Origin: Anaerolineae bacterium CG2_30_57_67
Lineage (GTDB): Bacteria; Chloroflexota; Anaerolineae; Anaerolineales; Villigracilaceae
Assembly (NCBI GenBank): GCA_001872455.1
Contig: MNXJ01000003.1
Location: 1-64,000 of the forward strand
Length of the DNA: 64,000 bases
Reading direction: 5' to 3'
The translations under genes were made by a program, and so were the position numbers. This document shows positions 1 through 8,239 of this stretch, one piece after another (position 1 is the stretch's first letter; every line of letters begins with the position of its first letter). A model generated the notes under the pieces. The model did not search any database and was not told where the DNA came from. It worked only from the letters and a program-made list of their open reading frames with translations.

Positions 1-249
1 TTTGCCGGGAAGGACGAAGCATCTCGCGCCCGACGGTTCAACAATACATGCGTGAAATGCAAATAGCCGGGATTGCGCCGGGACCCAATACTAGTGCCGG
101 AACTTTCCGATTTTGTAGGGTAAAAACGGCTGAATTGCGCCGTTTTTACCCTACATCTTTATAAAGTTCCGGCACTAGTCGTCCTTGCCCTGAGCACAAA
201 GTCTACCCATACCTGTTGCGCGGGCTGAAAATCGAACGGGCAGGCTAGC
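1..249 (+). pseudogene. IS3-family transposase (OrfB) remnant, interrupted and truncated
   Basis: The plus strand reads SISRPTVQQYMREM and IAGIAPGPNTS up to about base 92. After the 90-bp palindrome it resumes with RPCPEHKVYPYLLRGLKIER and stops at a TAG near 247-249. The resumed part resembles the stretch just before the DDE catalytic domain of IS3-family OrfB proteins (typically ...PNLS...H.VYPYLLRGL.IERPNQVW). The 5' part lies outside the window, and the catalytic domain is missing after the stop, so this is a dead fragment. Removing 84 bp (the palindrome plus one ACTAGT) joins the two halves in frame, so the gene was intact here before the insertion. The family assignment rests on motif recognition only. 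Confidence 0.7.
90..179. mobile_element. 90-bp nested palindrome (MITE-like) inserted in the IS3 gene
   Basis: Two nested perfect inverted repeats are visible. The outer arms are 90-106 and 163-179 (17 bp each, ending in ACTAGT). The inner arms are 114-130 and 139-155 (17 bp each, rich in GGGTAAAAA / TTTTTACCC) around an 8-nt loop. There is no coding capacity. ACTAGT occurs at both ends and is itself a palindrome, so it may be a target duplication of 4-6 bp (CTAG or ACTAGT), which would leave outer arms of 11-13 bp. The arrangement fits a non-autonomous miniature element moved in trans. It could also be a REP-like hairpin, but the exact repair of the host reading frame on removal favours insertion. 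Confidence 0.65.
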
Positions 250-503
250 CGCCACTCCCCGGACACACCCGCAACCCCGACGGTTTGTTAAGGTTCCTGC
301 CATTCAACGCAATGTTAAAAAATCTAGAAAGGAGTCCAACCACCTTCAAACTACCCTTTTCCCTGTCGAAAAATCTTTACCACTTCATTATCTCATTGTT
401 TCCTTGTTTCCTTGTATACTTGTTTCCTTACTCCTTCTCCCCCCTCTATTTTCTTCCAAAGCTCTAACACTTCCGCCGCGGCACGGATGATAAAATTCAA
501 CCC
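250..503. repeat. Intergenic spacer with an octamer array (396-435)
   Basis: This stretch has no credible gene. The open frame at 285-467 is Phe/Leu/Tyr-rich low-complexity translation of a T/C-rich spacer. Five 8-bp units based on TTGTTTCC run from 396 to 435 (three exact copies, two variants). A -10-like TAAAAT with an upstream TGA (488-496) sits at the right end and probably serves the following kinase gene. Confidence 0.5.
488..496 (+). promoter_or_regulatory. Extended -10 promoter for the histidine kinase
   Basis: TGA-TAAAAT matches an extended -10 (TGn-TATAAT, one mismatch). Its last base is seven nt before the ATG at 504, so transcription would start at or just before the start codon and the mRNA would be leaderless or nearly so. 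No Shine-Dalgarno sequence is visible. Confidence 0.45.
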
Positions 504-2066
504 ATGCTACCCGATTTCCGCGTCCGCCAACGCGACTACCTGCTGGAAATTTCCCGCGCTGTTACCCAGGAACTTGACCTGAAGAAGTTACTGGCGCGCA
601 TTTTACGCATCTCCATCGAATTGCTGGCAGGTCAGGCCGGGCTGATTGCGCTGAAAGAAGCCAGCACCTGGCGAGTCGCCACCGCGCACGGCATTCCTCC
701 AGCCTTTTTGCGCTACCTCGAACCGCTTCTGGCAGAAGAACGCACCACCAACCTGGATGTGGATGAACTCAACAGCCTGCTCAAAGACCTGACCTACACC
801 GCCAGCATGGGTTTACTTAACGGCGTGGGGCTATCCCTCATTTCTCATGGCAAAGTTATCGGCGTCATTTTCATCTTCCGCAACTACCCCGACCTGTTTT
901 CGAGCAACGATAAACAACTTTTGCAATCTTTTGCCGACCAGGCCGCCATCGCCGTTTACAATGCCCAACTCTACGGGCAAGTTTCGTACGAACAACAACG
1001 TCTGGCTGCGCTGATTGATTCCGCCGCCGACGGCATTCTCATCCTCAACCCCGACCACACCATCGAGCGCGTCAACGACGCCTTTGAGCGCATCTACGGC
1101 CAAAGCGATGAAGCCCTGCGCGGAAAGCGCCACGAAGACACCATCCGCTGGGCAAAAAAGCCGGAAGGACAAACGCTGGAGCAAGCAGAGGTCAGTGGCT
1201 GGCCGCTGACCTCTGGCGCGTATTTGTACGTGGAGGGTGACCTGTTGCGCAGCGACCCGCAACCGTTGCCCGTTGGAATCACCTATGCGCCGTTATTGAC
1301 CGACGGAAAATTAAGCAATATCTTCGCCACCGTGCGCGACATCACCCACTTTCGTAACGCCGACGAAGTCAAAGCCACGTTTATATCCGTCGTCAGCCAC
1401 GAGCTCAAGACCCCAGTAGCATTAATCAAAGGCTACGCTTCCACCCTGCGCCGCGAGGATGTCCGCTGGGAGAAACACGTGGTGCGAGAGTCGCTAACCG
1501 TCATCGAAGAAGAAGCCGACCGCCTGGCGCACATGATTGACGACCTGCTGGACGCCTCGCGCCTGCAAGCGGGCGGACTCGCCCTCAGCCGGGCCGATGT
1601 CTCGTTACCGGTACTCGCTCTCCGGCTGGCAAAGCGCTTCCAAACCCAAACCACGCGCCACCAAATCAGCGTGGATTTTCCCTCCGGATTCCCGGCTGTC
1701 CTGGCAGATGAAACACGCATCGAACAGCTGCTTGCCAATCTCATCTCCAACGCCATCAAATACGCCCCCGGCGGAGAAATTGCCATCACCGGACAAAATT
1801 TACCGGAACAAGTTGTCGTTACCGTCAGCGATGAAGGCCCCGGCATTGACCCGCGCGACCTGCCCCACATTTTTGACCGCTTTTACCGGTCCGATGGCGC
1901 AGTACGCAAGACCAAAGGCGCCGGGCTGGGACTGTATCTGGCAAAAGCCATCGTCGAAGCGCACGGCGGGCGCATTTGGGTCGAGAATAAACCCGTCGGC
2001 GCAAAGATTTGCTTCTCGTTGCCAGTGGTCAGTAATCAGTTGTCAATCACCAATCATCAGAAATAA
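504..2066 (+). CDS. GAF-PAS sensor histidine kinase
   Basis: Cytoplasmic two-component sensor kinase of 520 aa with no membrane segment. A GAF-like sensory region spans about residues 17-155 and a PAS domain about 165-280 (SAADGILILNPDHTIERVN). A HisKA domain follows with the phospho-accepting His299 in SVVSHELKTP. The HATPase domain (about 395-508) has an N box (NLISNAIKYAPGG), DEGPGID and GAGLGLYLAKAIV. All kinase motifs are intact, so it should autophosphorylate. No response regulator is adjacent, making it an orphan kinase. The last ~15 codons (PVVSNQLSITNHQK) lie in a 7-bp repeat array and look like repeat-derived tail rather than family sequence. Confidence 0.9.
   Translation: MLPDFRVRQRDYLLEISRAVTQELDLKKLLARILRISIELLAGQAGLIALKEASTWRVATAHGIPPAFLRYLEPLLAEERTTNLDVDELNSLLKDLTYTASMGLLNGVGLSLISHGKVIGVIFIFRNYPDLFSSNDKQLLQSFADQAAIAVYNAQLYGQVSYEQQRLAALIDSAADGILILNPDHTIERVNDAFERIYGQSDEALRGKRHEDTIRWAKKPEGQTLEQAEVSGWPLTSGAYLYVEGDLLRSDPQPLPVGITYAPLLTDGKLSNIFATVRDITHFRNADEVKATFISVVSHELKTPVALIKGYASTLRREDVRWEKHVVRESLTVIEEEADRLAHMIDDLLDASRLQAGGLALSRADVSLPVLALRLAKRFQTQTTRHQISVDFPSGFPAVLADETRIEQLLANLISNAIKYAPGGEIAITGQNLPEQVVVTVSDEGPGIDPRDLPHIFDRFYRSDGAVRKTKGAGLGLYLAKAIVEAHGGRIWVENKPVGAKICFSLPVVSNQLSITNHQK
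2023..2064 (+). repeat. Heptamer array at the 3' end of the kinase gene
   Basis: Six 7-bp units of the CAGTNNT type (cagtggt, cagtaat, cagttgt, caatcac, caatcat, cagaaat) overlap the kinase C-terminal codons and its stop. The unit is related to the heptamers in mutL (34286-34404) and, in the opposite sense, upstream of the arginase gene (11800-11855). Confidence 0.6.
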
Positions 2067-2107
2067 ATTGCCATTTTCCCATTTCCCCTTTCAAGAAAGT
2101 CAATCTC

Positions 2108-3466
2108 ATGCCAGAAACTCAAATTTCCTGCCCACGTTGCCGTCAAATCATTAGCGCCAACATAGAACAACTCTTCGATGTCACCAATGACCCTGCCAGC
2201 AAACAACGCCTGCTGGGACGAGTCTCCAACTATGCGCATTGCCCGCACTGCGGCTTTGAAGGCCCACTGACAACGCCGATGGTCTATCACGACAACGAAA
2301 AAGAACTTCTGCTGACGTATTTTCCCTCCGAGTTGGGATTGCCCGTCAACGAACAGGAGAAAATGGCCGGACCGTTGATTAGCCAGGTCACCAATAAACT
2401 GCCGCCCGAAAAACGTAAAGGTTATCTGTTGCGCCCACAAAGCTTTCTCACATTGCAGAGCATGATGGAGAAAATTCTAGAAAAAGACGGCATCACGAAA
2501 GAAATGCTTGACGGTCAACAAAAACGCATCAACCTGTTGCAGCGCCTGATGCAGGCTTCTGCACCCGACGTGCGCGCCACAATCATCAGCCAGGAAAAAG
2601 ACTTGTTTGATGAAGCTTTCTTCGGCATGTTCACCCGGCTGATCGAAACCGCCCTGGCGCAAGGACAAGAACAAACCGCCCAGGCGATGGGCGCTATTCA
2701 ACAAGAGTTGCTCGACCAGACGGATTACGGGCGCAAAATCAAAAGCCAGTTTGAAGAAATGGAAGCGGCGGTAAAGACTTTGCAAGAAGTTGGGCAAGGG
2801 CTGACGCGTGAAAAATTGCTGGAAATTTTCATCACAACCGCATCCAACGACCGGCTCAAGGCGCTGGTTTCACTCACACGCAACGGCCTCGACTACTCAT
2901 TCTTTCAAATGTTGACCGAACGCATCGAAAAAACAGCCGGTGATGAACGCAAAAATCTAGAGGCGCTGCGCGAGACCCTGCTCGACTTCACCAATCAAAT
3001 GGATAAAGCCATGGAAGAACAAATGAAAGTGGCTGACGCCTTCATTGAACAAATTTTGGCTGCGCCCGATATCGCCCAGGCCACAGCGCAAAACCTCGAC
3101 CGGTTCAACAATGAAGTTATCGGCCAGGTGTTTGAGACCAAACTACGCGAGGCTTCGCAGAAAAAGGATACCGCCCGAATGCAGAAGTTACAACAAATGG
3201 TGGCGATCCTGCAGCAGGCCAGCGCCCCGCCCGAAATGGAACTGATTCAACAATTGGTGGACGCGCCCAGCGAAGCCATGATGGAAGAAATTCTGGCTGA
3301 CAACGAAAAAATGGTCACGGAAGAACTCGGCGGCATGTTCGCAGCTCTGATGCAGCAGGTGGAGCAACAAGCCACGAAAAACCCCGAAGCCGCCGAGCTT
3401 CTGCCCAAGCTCGAAGCCGCCTACAGTGTGGTAATTAAGTTTCAGATGAAGAAAAAATTGCGCTAG
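2108..3466 (+). CDS. CpXC domain protein with long helical C-terminal region
   Basis: 452-aa protein that starts with a CpXC-type domain. The first Cys pair is CPRC at residues 9-12 and the second is CPHC around 47-50, followed by GFEGPLTTPM and a region ending near residue 125 (LLRPQSFLTLQSMMEKILE). These are probable zinc ligands. The remaining ~320 residues are strongly charged, Gln/Glu/Lys-rich and predicted helical or coiled coil, with no enzymatic motif that I recognise. No signal peptide or membrane segment is present. It follows the kinase gene by 41 bp and ends at a strong terminator, so the two may be co-transcribed. Function is unknown. Confidence 0.8.
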   Translation: MPETQISCPRCRQIISANIEQLFDVTNDPASKQRLLGRVSNYAHCPHCGFEGPLTTPMVYHDNEKELLLTYFPSELGLPVNEQEKMAGPLISQVTNKLPPEKRKGYLLRPQSFLTLQSMMEKILEKDGITKEMLDGQQKRINLLQRLMQASAPDVRATIISQEKDLFDEAFFGMFTRLIETALAQGQEQTAQAMGAIQQELLDQTDYGRKIKSQFEEMEAAVKTLQEVGQGLTREKLLEIFITTASNDRLKALVSLTRNGLDYSFFQMLTERIEKTAGDERKNLEALRETLLDFTNQMDKAMEEQMKVADAFIEQILAAPDIAQATAQNLDRFNNEVIGQVFETKLREASQKKDTARMQKLQQMVAILQQASAPPEMELIQQLVDAPSEAMMEEILADNEKMVTEELGGMFAALMQQVEQQATKNPEAAELLPKLEAAYSVVIKFQMKKKLR

Positions 3467-3491
3467 CGGCAACCCAGCGTATCTACGCGTC

Positions 3492-3536
3492 AAAAAGCGT
3501 CCCAGAGGCTTTTGGTAGCCTTTGGGACGCTTTTTT
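3492..3536 (+). terminator. Rho-independent terminator after the CpXC gene
   Basis: AAAAAGCGTCCCA pairs with TGGGACGCTTTTT around an inner AGGCT/AGCCT stem and is followed by six T. The A-tract on the 5' side means it could also work on the minus strand, facing the FHA gene that ends at 3634. Confidence 0.85.
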
Positions 3537-3633
3537 AAACCAATGTTCGTAATGGTTCAGGTTGGAAACTTTTTCGCCCCCCCTTTTTTTGGAGTCCGCC
3601 GACGCCGTCCGTGAGCCGCATCATCGGGAAGGT

Positions 3634-4284
3634 CTAACTCTCCGCCGGATTGTCAAGACGAATGCCATGTCCCCGCAGGGTGGTGATATAACCTTGGGCT
3701 GTATCCATCTCAGCTAGGCGATCGCGCAGACGGCGGAGCAAGGCGTCAAGCGCCTGATCCGAAACACCAGAAGATTGCTCTTCCCCCCAAACAGCGACAA
3801 TTAAATCACCGCGCGAGATGACTTTCCCCGGCGATTGGTACAGCACCCACAGAAGTTGAAATTGTTGCGCAGAAAGCGGCGGCGACATTTGCCTGCCATG
3901 TAGCCAAACCTGACGCGAGCGCATATCCAACATCAGCCGCCCGGCGCGCAAAGGTGACTCCAGCGGCATGGTGGCATCAGAGTTGAGAAAGAGAAATTCC
4001 TGCGCCAGCGCTACCTGAATAATATCGCCATCCTGCAGCGTCACTGGCGAAGTGAGCGCTTCGCCATTCCGCTGCGTGCCATTTTTACTCCCCAAGTCTT
4101 CAATCACAACACCGCCAGCCAGCGGGCTAACACGCACATGGTAGCGAGAAATCTGCCTGTCAGGGATGACGACATCGCAACCCGAATCACGCCCCAGCAC
4201 CAATGGACGGTCAAGTGTCCAGCGCTCACCTTTCAGCGGGCCGTTTTGGGCAATCAAAACCGGGGCTTCTTGTTCCATCAACAT
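3634..4284 (-). CDS. FHA domain - winged-helix DNA-binding regulator
   Basis: 216-aa soluble protein. An FHA domain occupies about residues 10-100 with the phosphothreonine-binding signature (LVLGRDSGCDVVI, SRYH, DLGSKNGT). An OmpR/PhoB-type winged helix follows from about 115 to 213 (SAQQFQLLWVLYQSPGKVIS, LDALLRRLRDRL). FHA domains bind phospho-Thr peptides, so this is probably a transcription factor whose activity is set by Ser/Thr phosphorylation instead of aspartate phosphorylation. It is divergent from the Ser/Thr kinase gene at 4445, the obvious candidate partner. An AGGAG sequence 8 nt upstream supports the ATG at 4284. The EmbR-like logic is known elsewhere, but here the domains are in reverse order (FHA first). 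Confidence 0.88.
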   Translation of the reverse strand: MLMEQEAPVLIAQNGPLKGERWTLDRPLVLGRDSGCDVVIPDRQISRYHVRVSPLAGGVVIEDLGSKNGTQRNGEALTSPVTLQDGDIIQVALAQEFLFLNSDATMPLESPLRAGRLMLDMRSRQVWLHGRQMSPPLSAQQFQLLWVLYQSPGKVISRGDLIVAVWGEEQSSGVSDQALDALLRRLRDRLAEMDTAQGYITTLRGHGIRLDNPAES

Positions 4285-4358
4285 TGTGCAACACTCCTAC
4301 AAACGAGCCTATCACGAGGCCAATGCGCCCATGCAAAGATGAACCATCAAACACACGT

Positions 4359-4364
4359 TATAAT
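4359..4364 (+). promoter_or_regulatory. -10 box of the Ser/Thr kinase gene
   Basis: A perfect TATAAT lies 80 nt upstream of the kinase ATG in the 160-bp divergent spacer shared with the FHA regulator. No good -35 is visible. GGAG at 4431-4434 is the ribosome binding site. Confidence 0.45.
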
Positions 4365-4444
4365 ATAGCAGAAATTTCTGTTCTGCGCCAAAATACGCCG
4401 AAATCAGCGCAGAACCAACCCTGCATTACTGGAGAAGTCGCCGA

Positions 4445-5437
4445 ATGCCCCTGCCGCTCAAATCAGGCGAGGTATTGAGCGAACGGTACGTTCTGCAAGA
4501 ACGCATTGGTCAGGGCGGCATGGGAAATATTTACCTTGCCGATGACCGCGTACTTGCCGGGCGGCACTGTGCGCTTAAAGAGGTCGAACACGACCGCAAC
4601 CTGCCCAAGAAAATTCTGAGCGAGGCCCGCGAGCAATTTTTGCGCGAGGCCACTGTTTTGGCGCGCCTCGACCACCCCAATTTGCCCAAAGTTTCAGATT
4701 TTTTCTCTGTGGGCGCACGCGACTACCTGGTGATGGATTTTGTGCCGGGCAAAGATTTGCGCACGCTGATGCTGGAAGCCAAAGCCCACAACACCTTTCT
4801 TGAAGAACGCACCGTTCTTGACTGGGCAGCGCAACTGTGCGATGCGCTAACGTACCTGCACCGTCAAACGCCGCCAATTGTGCACCGCGACATCAAACCC
4901 AGTAACCTGAAATTAACGCCCGACGGCCTGCTCAAGTTGGTAGATTTCGGCCTGGTCAAGGTTCTTGCGCCCGATGAAGAAACCATCACCATCATTCAGG
5001 GGCAGGGAACGGTGCTGTACACCCCGCTGGAACAGTTTGGGGGCAGTCAAAACCATACCGACGTGCGCTCCGATATTTTCGCTTTCGGCGCGACCCTCTA
5101 TCACCTGCTCACCAATCAGCCGCCCGCCGACGCCCGCCAGCGTTTTTTACACCCTGAAGTTTTGTTGCCGCTACGGCGCATTAACCCGGCCATTTCCATG
5201 CGTACCGAGCGCGCCATCCTGTGGGCAATTGAACTACACCCCGACCTGCGGCCGGATGCCATCGAAACCCTGCGCCAATATCTTTTTGGTACCAAAGAAC
5301 TGCCCAACCGTCCGCTCCACACGCGCCCGCAACGCAGGCCAGCGCTGGAAGCGCTGCTGGCCCCGCCAGAGAATCTACTTCTGGCCGCTGGCGTTGCCCT
5401 GTTGTTCATCGGGCTGATTGCCACACTAGGGCATTAA
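4445..5437 (+). CDS. Serine/threonine protein kinase, tail-anchored
   Basis: 330-aa Hanks-type kinase. Visible motifs are the Gly loop IGQGGMGNIY, Lys45 in CALKE, catalytic HRDIKPSN with Asp149, DFGLVK at 167-172 and a TxLYTPLEQF activation segment end. It transfers phosphate from ATP to Ser/Thr on partner proteins. The kinase domain ends near residue 280. The last ~24 residues (LLLAAGVALLFIGLIATLG) form one C-terminal transmembrane helix with almost nothing outside, so there is no PASTA or other external sensor. It is divergent from the FHA regulator gene and its stop codon overlaps that of the convergent aldo/keto reductase (shared TTAA). Confidence 0.93.
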   Translation: MPLPLKSGEVLSERYVLQERIGQGGMGNIYLADDRVLAGRHCALKEVEHDRNLPKKILSEAREQFLREATVLARLDHPNLPKVSDFFSVGARDYLVMDFVPGKDLRTLMLEAKAHNTFLEERTVLDWAAQLCDALTYLHRQTPPIVHRDIKPSNLKLTPDGLLKLVDFGLVKVLAPDEETITIIQGQGTVLYTPLEQFGGSQNHTDVRSDIFAFGATLYHLLTNQPPADARQRFLHPEVLLPLRRINPAISMRTERAILWAIELHPDLRPDAIETLRQYLFGTKELPNRPLHTRPQRRPALEALLAPPENLLLAAGVALLFIGLIATLGH

Positions 5438-6399
5438 TCCTCGTCAGGATAATTGCCCAGCAACTGTTCTATCCGCTCCAGCACGTCATCGTTCAACTTT
5501 TCCACCGCTTCTGCCGAATCGAGATTCTCCTGCAACTGCGCCGGGCGCGTCGCGCCGGTGATGACCGTGCTGACTTCCTTACGACGCAGCAGCCAGGCCA
5601 GCGCCAACTGCGCCATCGAAATATGCAAATCTTGCGCCACCTGAGTCAATTGACGCACAATCACCACACGCTCCGGCGTAATTCGGTCGCGTATCCAGGC
5701 CATGCTATCCATCGAAGCGCGCGTCCCCATCTCAATCCCATCGTTATACTTTCCCGATAAAATTCCATAATACAACGGGCCCCAGGTCATCAACCCCAGG
5801 CCATGCTCATGGCAAACCGGCGCGAGTTCCATCTCCACCCGGCGGCGGTGAAACATATTATATTGCGGCTGTTCCGCCGTCGGCGGAAGCATATGATGCA
5901 AATTTGCCACATGAATCGCGTCCGTTACCTGCCATGCGCGCCATTCTGACGTTCCCCAATATAAAATTTTTCCCTGACGCGCCAGCGAATCCATCGTATA
6001 GACCACTTCATCCACCGGCGTATCCGGATCAAAACGGTGACAAAAATATAAATCCAAATAATCCGTTCCCAACCGGCGCAAGGAAGCGTTCACCGACTCG
6101 CTAATATGCTTACGAGAAAGCCCGCGCCCGTTCGGCCCCGAGTTCGTCGGCCAAAAAACTTTACTGGAAAGCACCAACGCCTCGCGTGGCAAATCCAGAA
6201 TTGCCCGCCCCATCACTTCTTCCGACTGCCCGTTGGCATAAATATCCGCATTATCAAAAAAATTCACCCCAGCATCATACGCCGCGTGCACCAGGTCGCT
6301 GGCAACCGCTTCATCAATCTGCCCGCCAAATGTCACCCACGAACCGAGCGAAATTTCACTCACCTTCAAGCCAGAACGTCCCAAACGCCGGTAGTGCAT
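5434..6399 (-). CDS. Aldo/keto reductase (Kv-beta / YghZ-like group)
   Basis: 321-aa cytoplasmic NADPH-dependent oxidoreductase with a TIM-barrel fold. The AKR tetrad is present: Asp and Tyr in FDNADIYANGQSE, Lys in VLSSKVFW and His in YLDLYFCHR. The C-terminal cofactor region reads STVITGATRPAQLQENL. The length is normal for the family. The substrate cannot be told from sequence. AAAGGAG precedes the ATG, and the gene lies 26 bp after the zinc-ribbon gene, so it may be the last gene of that operon, though a functional link is not obvious. Confidence 0.92.
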   Translation of the reverse strand: MHYRRLGRSGLKVSEISLGSWVTFGGQIDEAVASDLVHAAYDAGVNFFDNADIYANGQSEEVMGRAILDLPREALVLSSKVFWPTNSGPNGRGLSRKHISESVNASLRRLGTDYLDLYFCHRFDPDTPVDEVVYTMDSLARQGKILYWGTSEWRAWQVTDAIHVANLHHMLPPTAEQPQYNMFHRRRVEMELAPVCHEHGLGLMTWGPLYYGILSGKYNDGIEMGTRASMDSMAWIRDRITPERVVIVRQLTQVAQDLHISMAQLALAWLLRRKEVSTVITGATRPAQLQENLDSAEAVEKLNDDVLERIEQLLGNYPDED

Positions 6400-6425
6400 C
6401 GCGACTCCTTTCAGGGGGAAAACGA

Positions 6426-7517
6426 TCAGGGCCGAGCCACGTCCACAACCTGGCCTAGCCCGTTAATTGTCAACAGCCATTCCGAACCCGATAGAAACTG
6501 TCCAAATAAAGTAGAATCCGGGATTTCATATTCCAAAACACCTTTGGTTGTCTGAAAATAAGCCCAATAATGTTCCGAGCGCGCGCCTTCGCGCCGTGTT
6601 GCGCTCACATCTACTAGCGGCCAAGCCGGGAATAGGTCATCGCCTTGCGCCGTCGCCTGGTCAGCGGCTTGCCATTCCAGCGCCGAATACTGGCACATAT
6701 CATCATAAACTTCGTAAACGCAATCCTGCACCACTTCAGCGTAACCGTTGCCCTTGTCCACCGAATACGGCGTGCCACAGACTTCACGCGCATTCGGCGC
6801 GGGTTGCTCCTGGCTGCTGCGCACTTCCTGGCGGCAAGCCAGCGTCTCAGCATCGGCGGGAATTTGGTCGCGCCAGGTTTCACGCGTCACTGGCCGCAAA
6901 TCTTCGACAACAATTGTCCGTTCCCAAGCCACGCGCTGCACCAGGCCTGAAAGCGCCTCGGTGCGTAAATAGAAAAAGCCCACCACAACACAGCACATCA
7001 GGATGAGCGCGATAAGCGGGATTGCCATCCAGGGGCGCATACCCGCGCCCAAGCGTTTGCCCGCTCCGGGCTGGTTCGGGAGTGGGCCAGCCGCCGATGT
7101 TGCCGCCAAAACGGACGCCGCCGTCCCTCCACAACGGACGCATCGGCCAGCGTCTGGAGCATTTTCCGCTCCGCAGGCCGGACAAATCAGCGTTTGCGCA
7201 TTTCCCGCCGCTAAAAGTACCTTTCCAGCCTGGCGCCGCGCCCCTTCCGACAAGTCGCCGCCACACTGCTGGCAAAGTTTTGCGCCGGCAGAGTTGCGCG
7301 TGCCACAATACGGGCAATGAATATCCGCTGCTTTGCGCGCGGCTTCCAACGCGGCAGAATCTTCCAGCAAAGCCGCATCCGGGCGCATGCGAAACGCAAC
7401 GTCTTGCGGCTGAGGCGAACCACACGCCGCACACGCCTGGCGCGAACCCGGGTTTTTGTTTGCGCAATTGGGGCAAACCCATTCCGTCTCTGCGTAACCG
7501 ATGCTCTTCTTTGCCAT
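6426..7517 (-). CDS. Membrane protein with three N-terminal zinc ribbons
   Basis: 363-aa protein. Three Cys4 modules are visible: a RanBP2-like finger WVCPNC...CAACG (residues 13-34), a ribbon HCPYC...CQQCG (about 67-88) and LICPACG...CVRCG (about 112-134). A single transmembrane helix follows at about 168-191 (IALILMCCVVVGFFYL). The ~170 residues after it should face outside and contain six Cys. The topology is therefore a cytoplasmic zinc-ribbon head, one membrane pass and an external domain of unknown type. The start overlaps the stop of the upstream lipoprotein by one base (TAATG), so translation is coupled. No specific function is recognised. Confidence 0.8.
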   Translation of the reverse strand: MAKKSIGYAETEWVCPNCANKNPGSRQACAACGSPQPQDVAFRMRPDAALLEDSAALEAARKAADIHCPYCGTRNSAGAKLCQQCGGDLSEGARRQAGKVLLAAGNAQTLICPACGAENAPDAGRCVRCGGTAASVLAATSAAGPLPNQPGAGKRLGAGMRPWMAIPLIALILMCCVVVGFFYLRTEALSGLVQRVAWERTIVVEDLRPVTRETWRDQIPADAETLACRQEVRSSQEQPAPNAREVCGTPYSVDKGNGYAEVVQDCVYEVYDDMCQYSALEWQAADQATAQGDDLFPAWPLVDVSATRREGARSEHYWAYFQTTKGVLEYEIPDSTLFGQFLSGSEWLLTINGLGQVVDVARP

Positions 7518-8218
7518 TAGTTTTTATTTTGAACGCGAATCATCATTCCAAACGTACAGAAAACCTGGTCTTTGTCATTGACCAAACCCCAAAATGATGA
7601 ATATTCGCCGGGTTCTTTGGGAGAGGTCATGGCGATATGCACCAAAATTTTATCGCCCGGGTATATAGCGTCGGGAATAAAAAATTCGTTGCGCTGCGCA
7701 GGGTCATTTTGCATAGAGGTTCCGCCCAAATACTTTACACGAACGCTATCCGTTTTCCAAATTTTTCCGCCTATGTTGAAGATGCGCCATTCGGCCCGAA
7801 AGCCGTTACGCGGCGCATAAGTCGTTCCCTGCGCGGGCGAAAGATGGCGCATGTCACACTTCCAGGTTTCGGGCGTGGCGGTATAGAGAATATAGTTACC
7901 ACTGCCATTGATCGGATTGGATGCCAATGTCGAAGGCAGGGGCAACGTCGGCCAGGGCGTCAGGGTAGGGAAAGGCGTCAGGGTAGGAACAGTGGTTATA
8001 TTTGATGCATCTGGAAGAGCCGTAAAGGCGGGGTCGCGCGTGAATGAAGCAGTCGCCGTTGGGTAAGGTGTGTTGGTCGGCAGCGCTGCAATCGTCGCCG
8101 CGGCGATGGTTTCAATCAACGCTTTCGGGTCCTGCGCGGGCGCTGCCGCCGGGACACAGGCAGCCAAGAGTAAGGCTCCTACCAATGCTCCAAACAGCCA
8201 GCGATTAAAATTCTTCAC
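7517..8218 (-). CDS. NBR1-type Ig-like domain lipoprotein, copy 1
   Basis: 233-aa exported lipoprotein with a GTG start (AGGAG 7 nt upstream). The signal peptide ends in a lipobox (LLLAAC). Next comes a conserved segment DPKALIETIAAATIAALPT, then a Thr/Pro-rich linker to about residue 95. The C-terminal ~130 residues form an Ig-like fold of the NBR1 type (FRAEWRIFNIGGKIWKTD, PGDKILVHIAMTSP, GEYSSFWGLVND). Such domains are common in Chloroflexota surface proteins and probably bind other proteins or sugars. It is one of four related neighbours, co-directional and closely spaced. The exact role is unknown. Confidence 0.85.
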   Translation of the reverse strand: MKNFNRWLFGALVGALLLAACVPAAAPAQDPKALIETIAAATIAALPTNTPYPTATASFTRDPAFTALPDASNITTVPTLTPFPTLTPWPTLPLPSTLASNPINGSGNYILYTATPETWKCDMRHLSPAQGTTYAPRNGFRAEWRIFNIGGKIWKTDSVRVKYLGGTSMQNDPAQRNEFFIPDAIYPGDKILVHIAMTSPKEPGEYSSFWGLVNDKDQVFCTFGMMIRVQNKN

Positions 8219-8239
8219 AAAATAGCTCCTGTCTTAACG

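Noticed and set aside
285..467. 60-codon open frame before the first kinase
   Set aside because: Low-complexity T/C-rich spacer with an octamer array; no ribosome binding site and no recognisable protein pattern.
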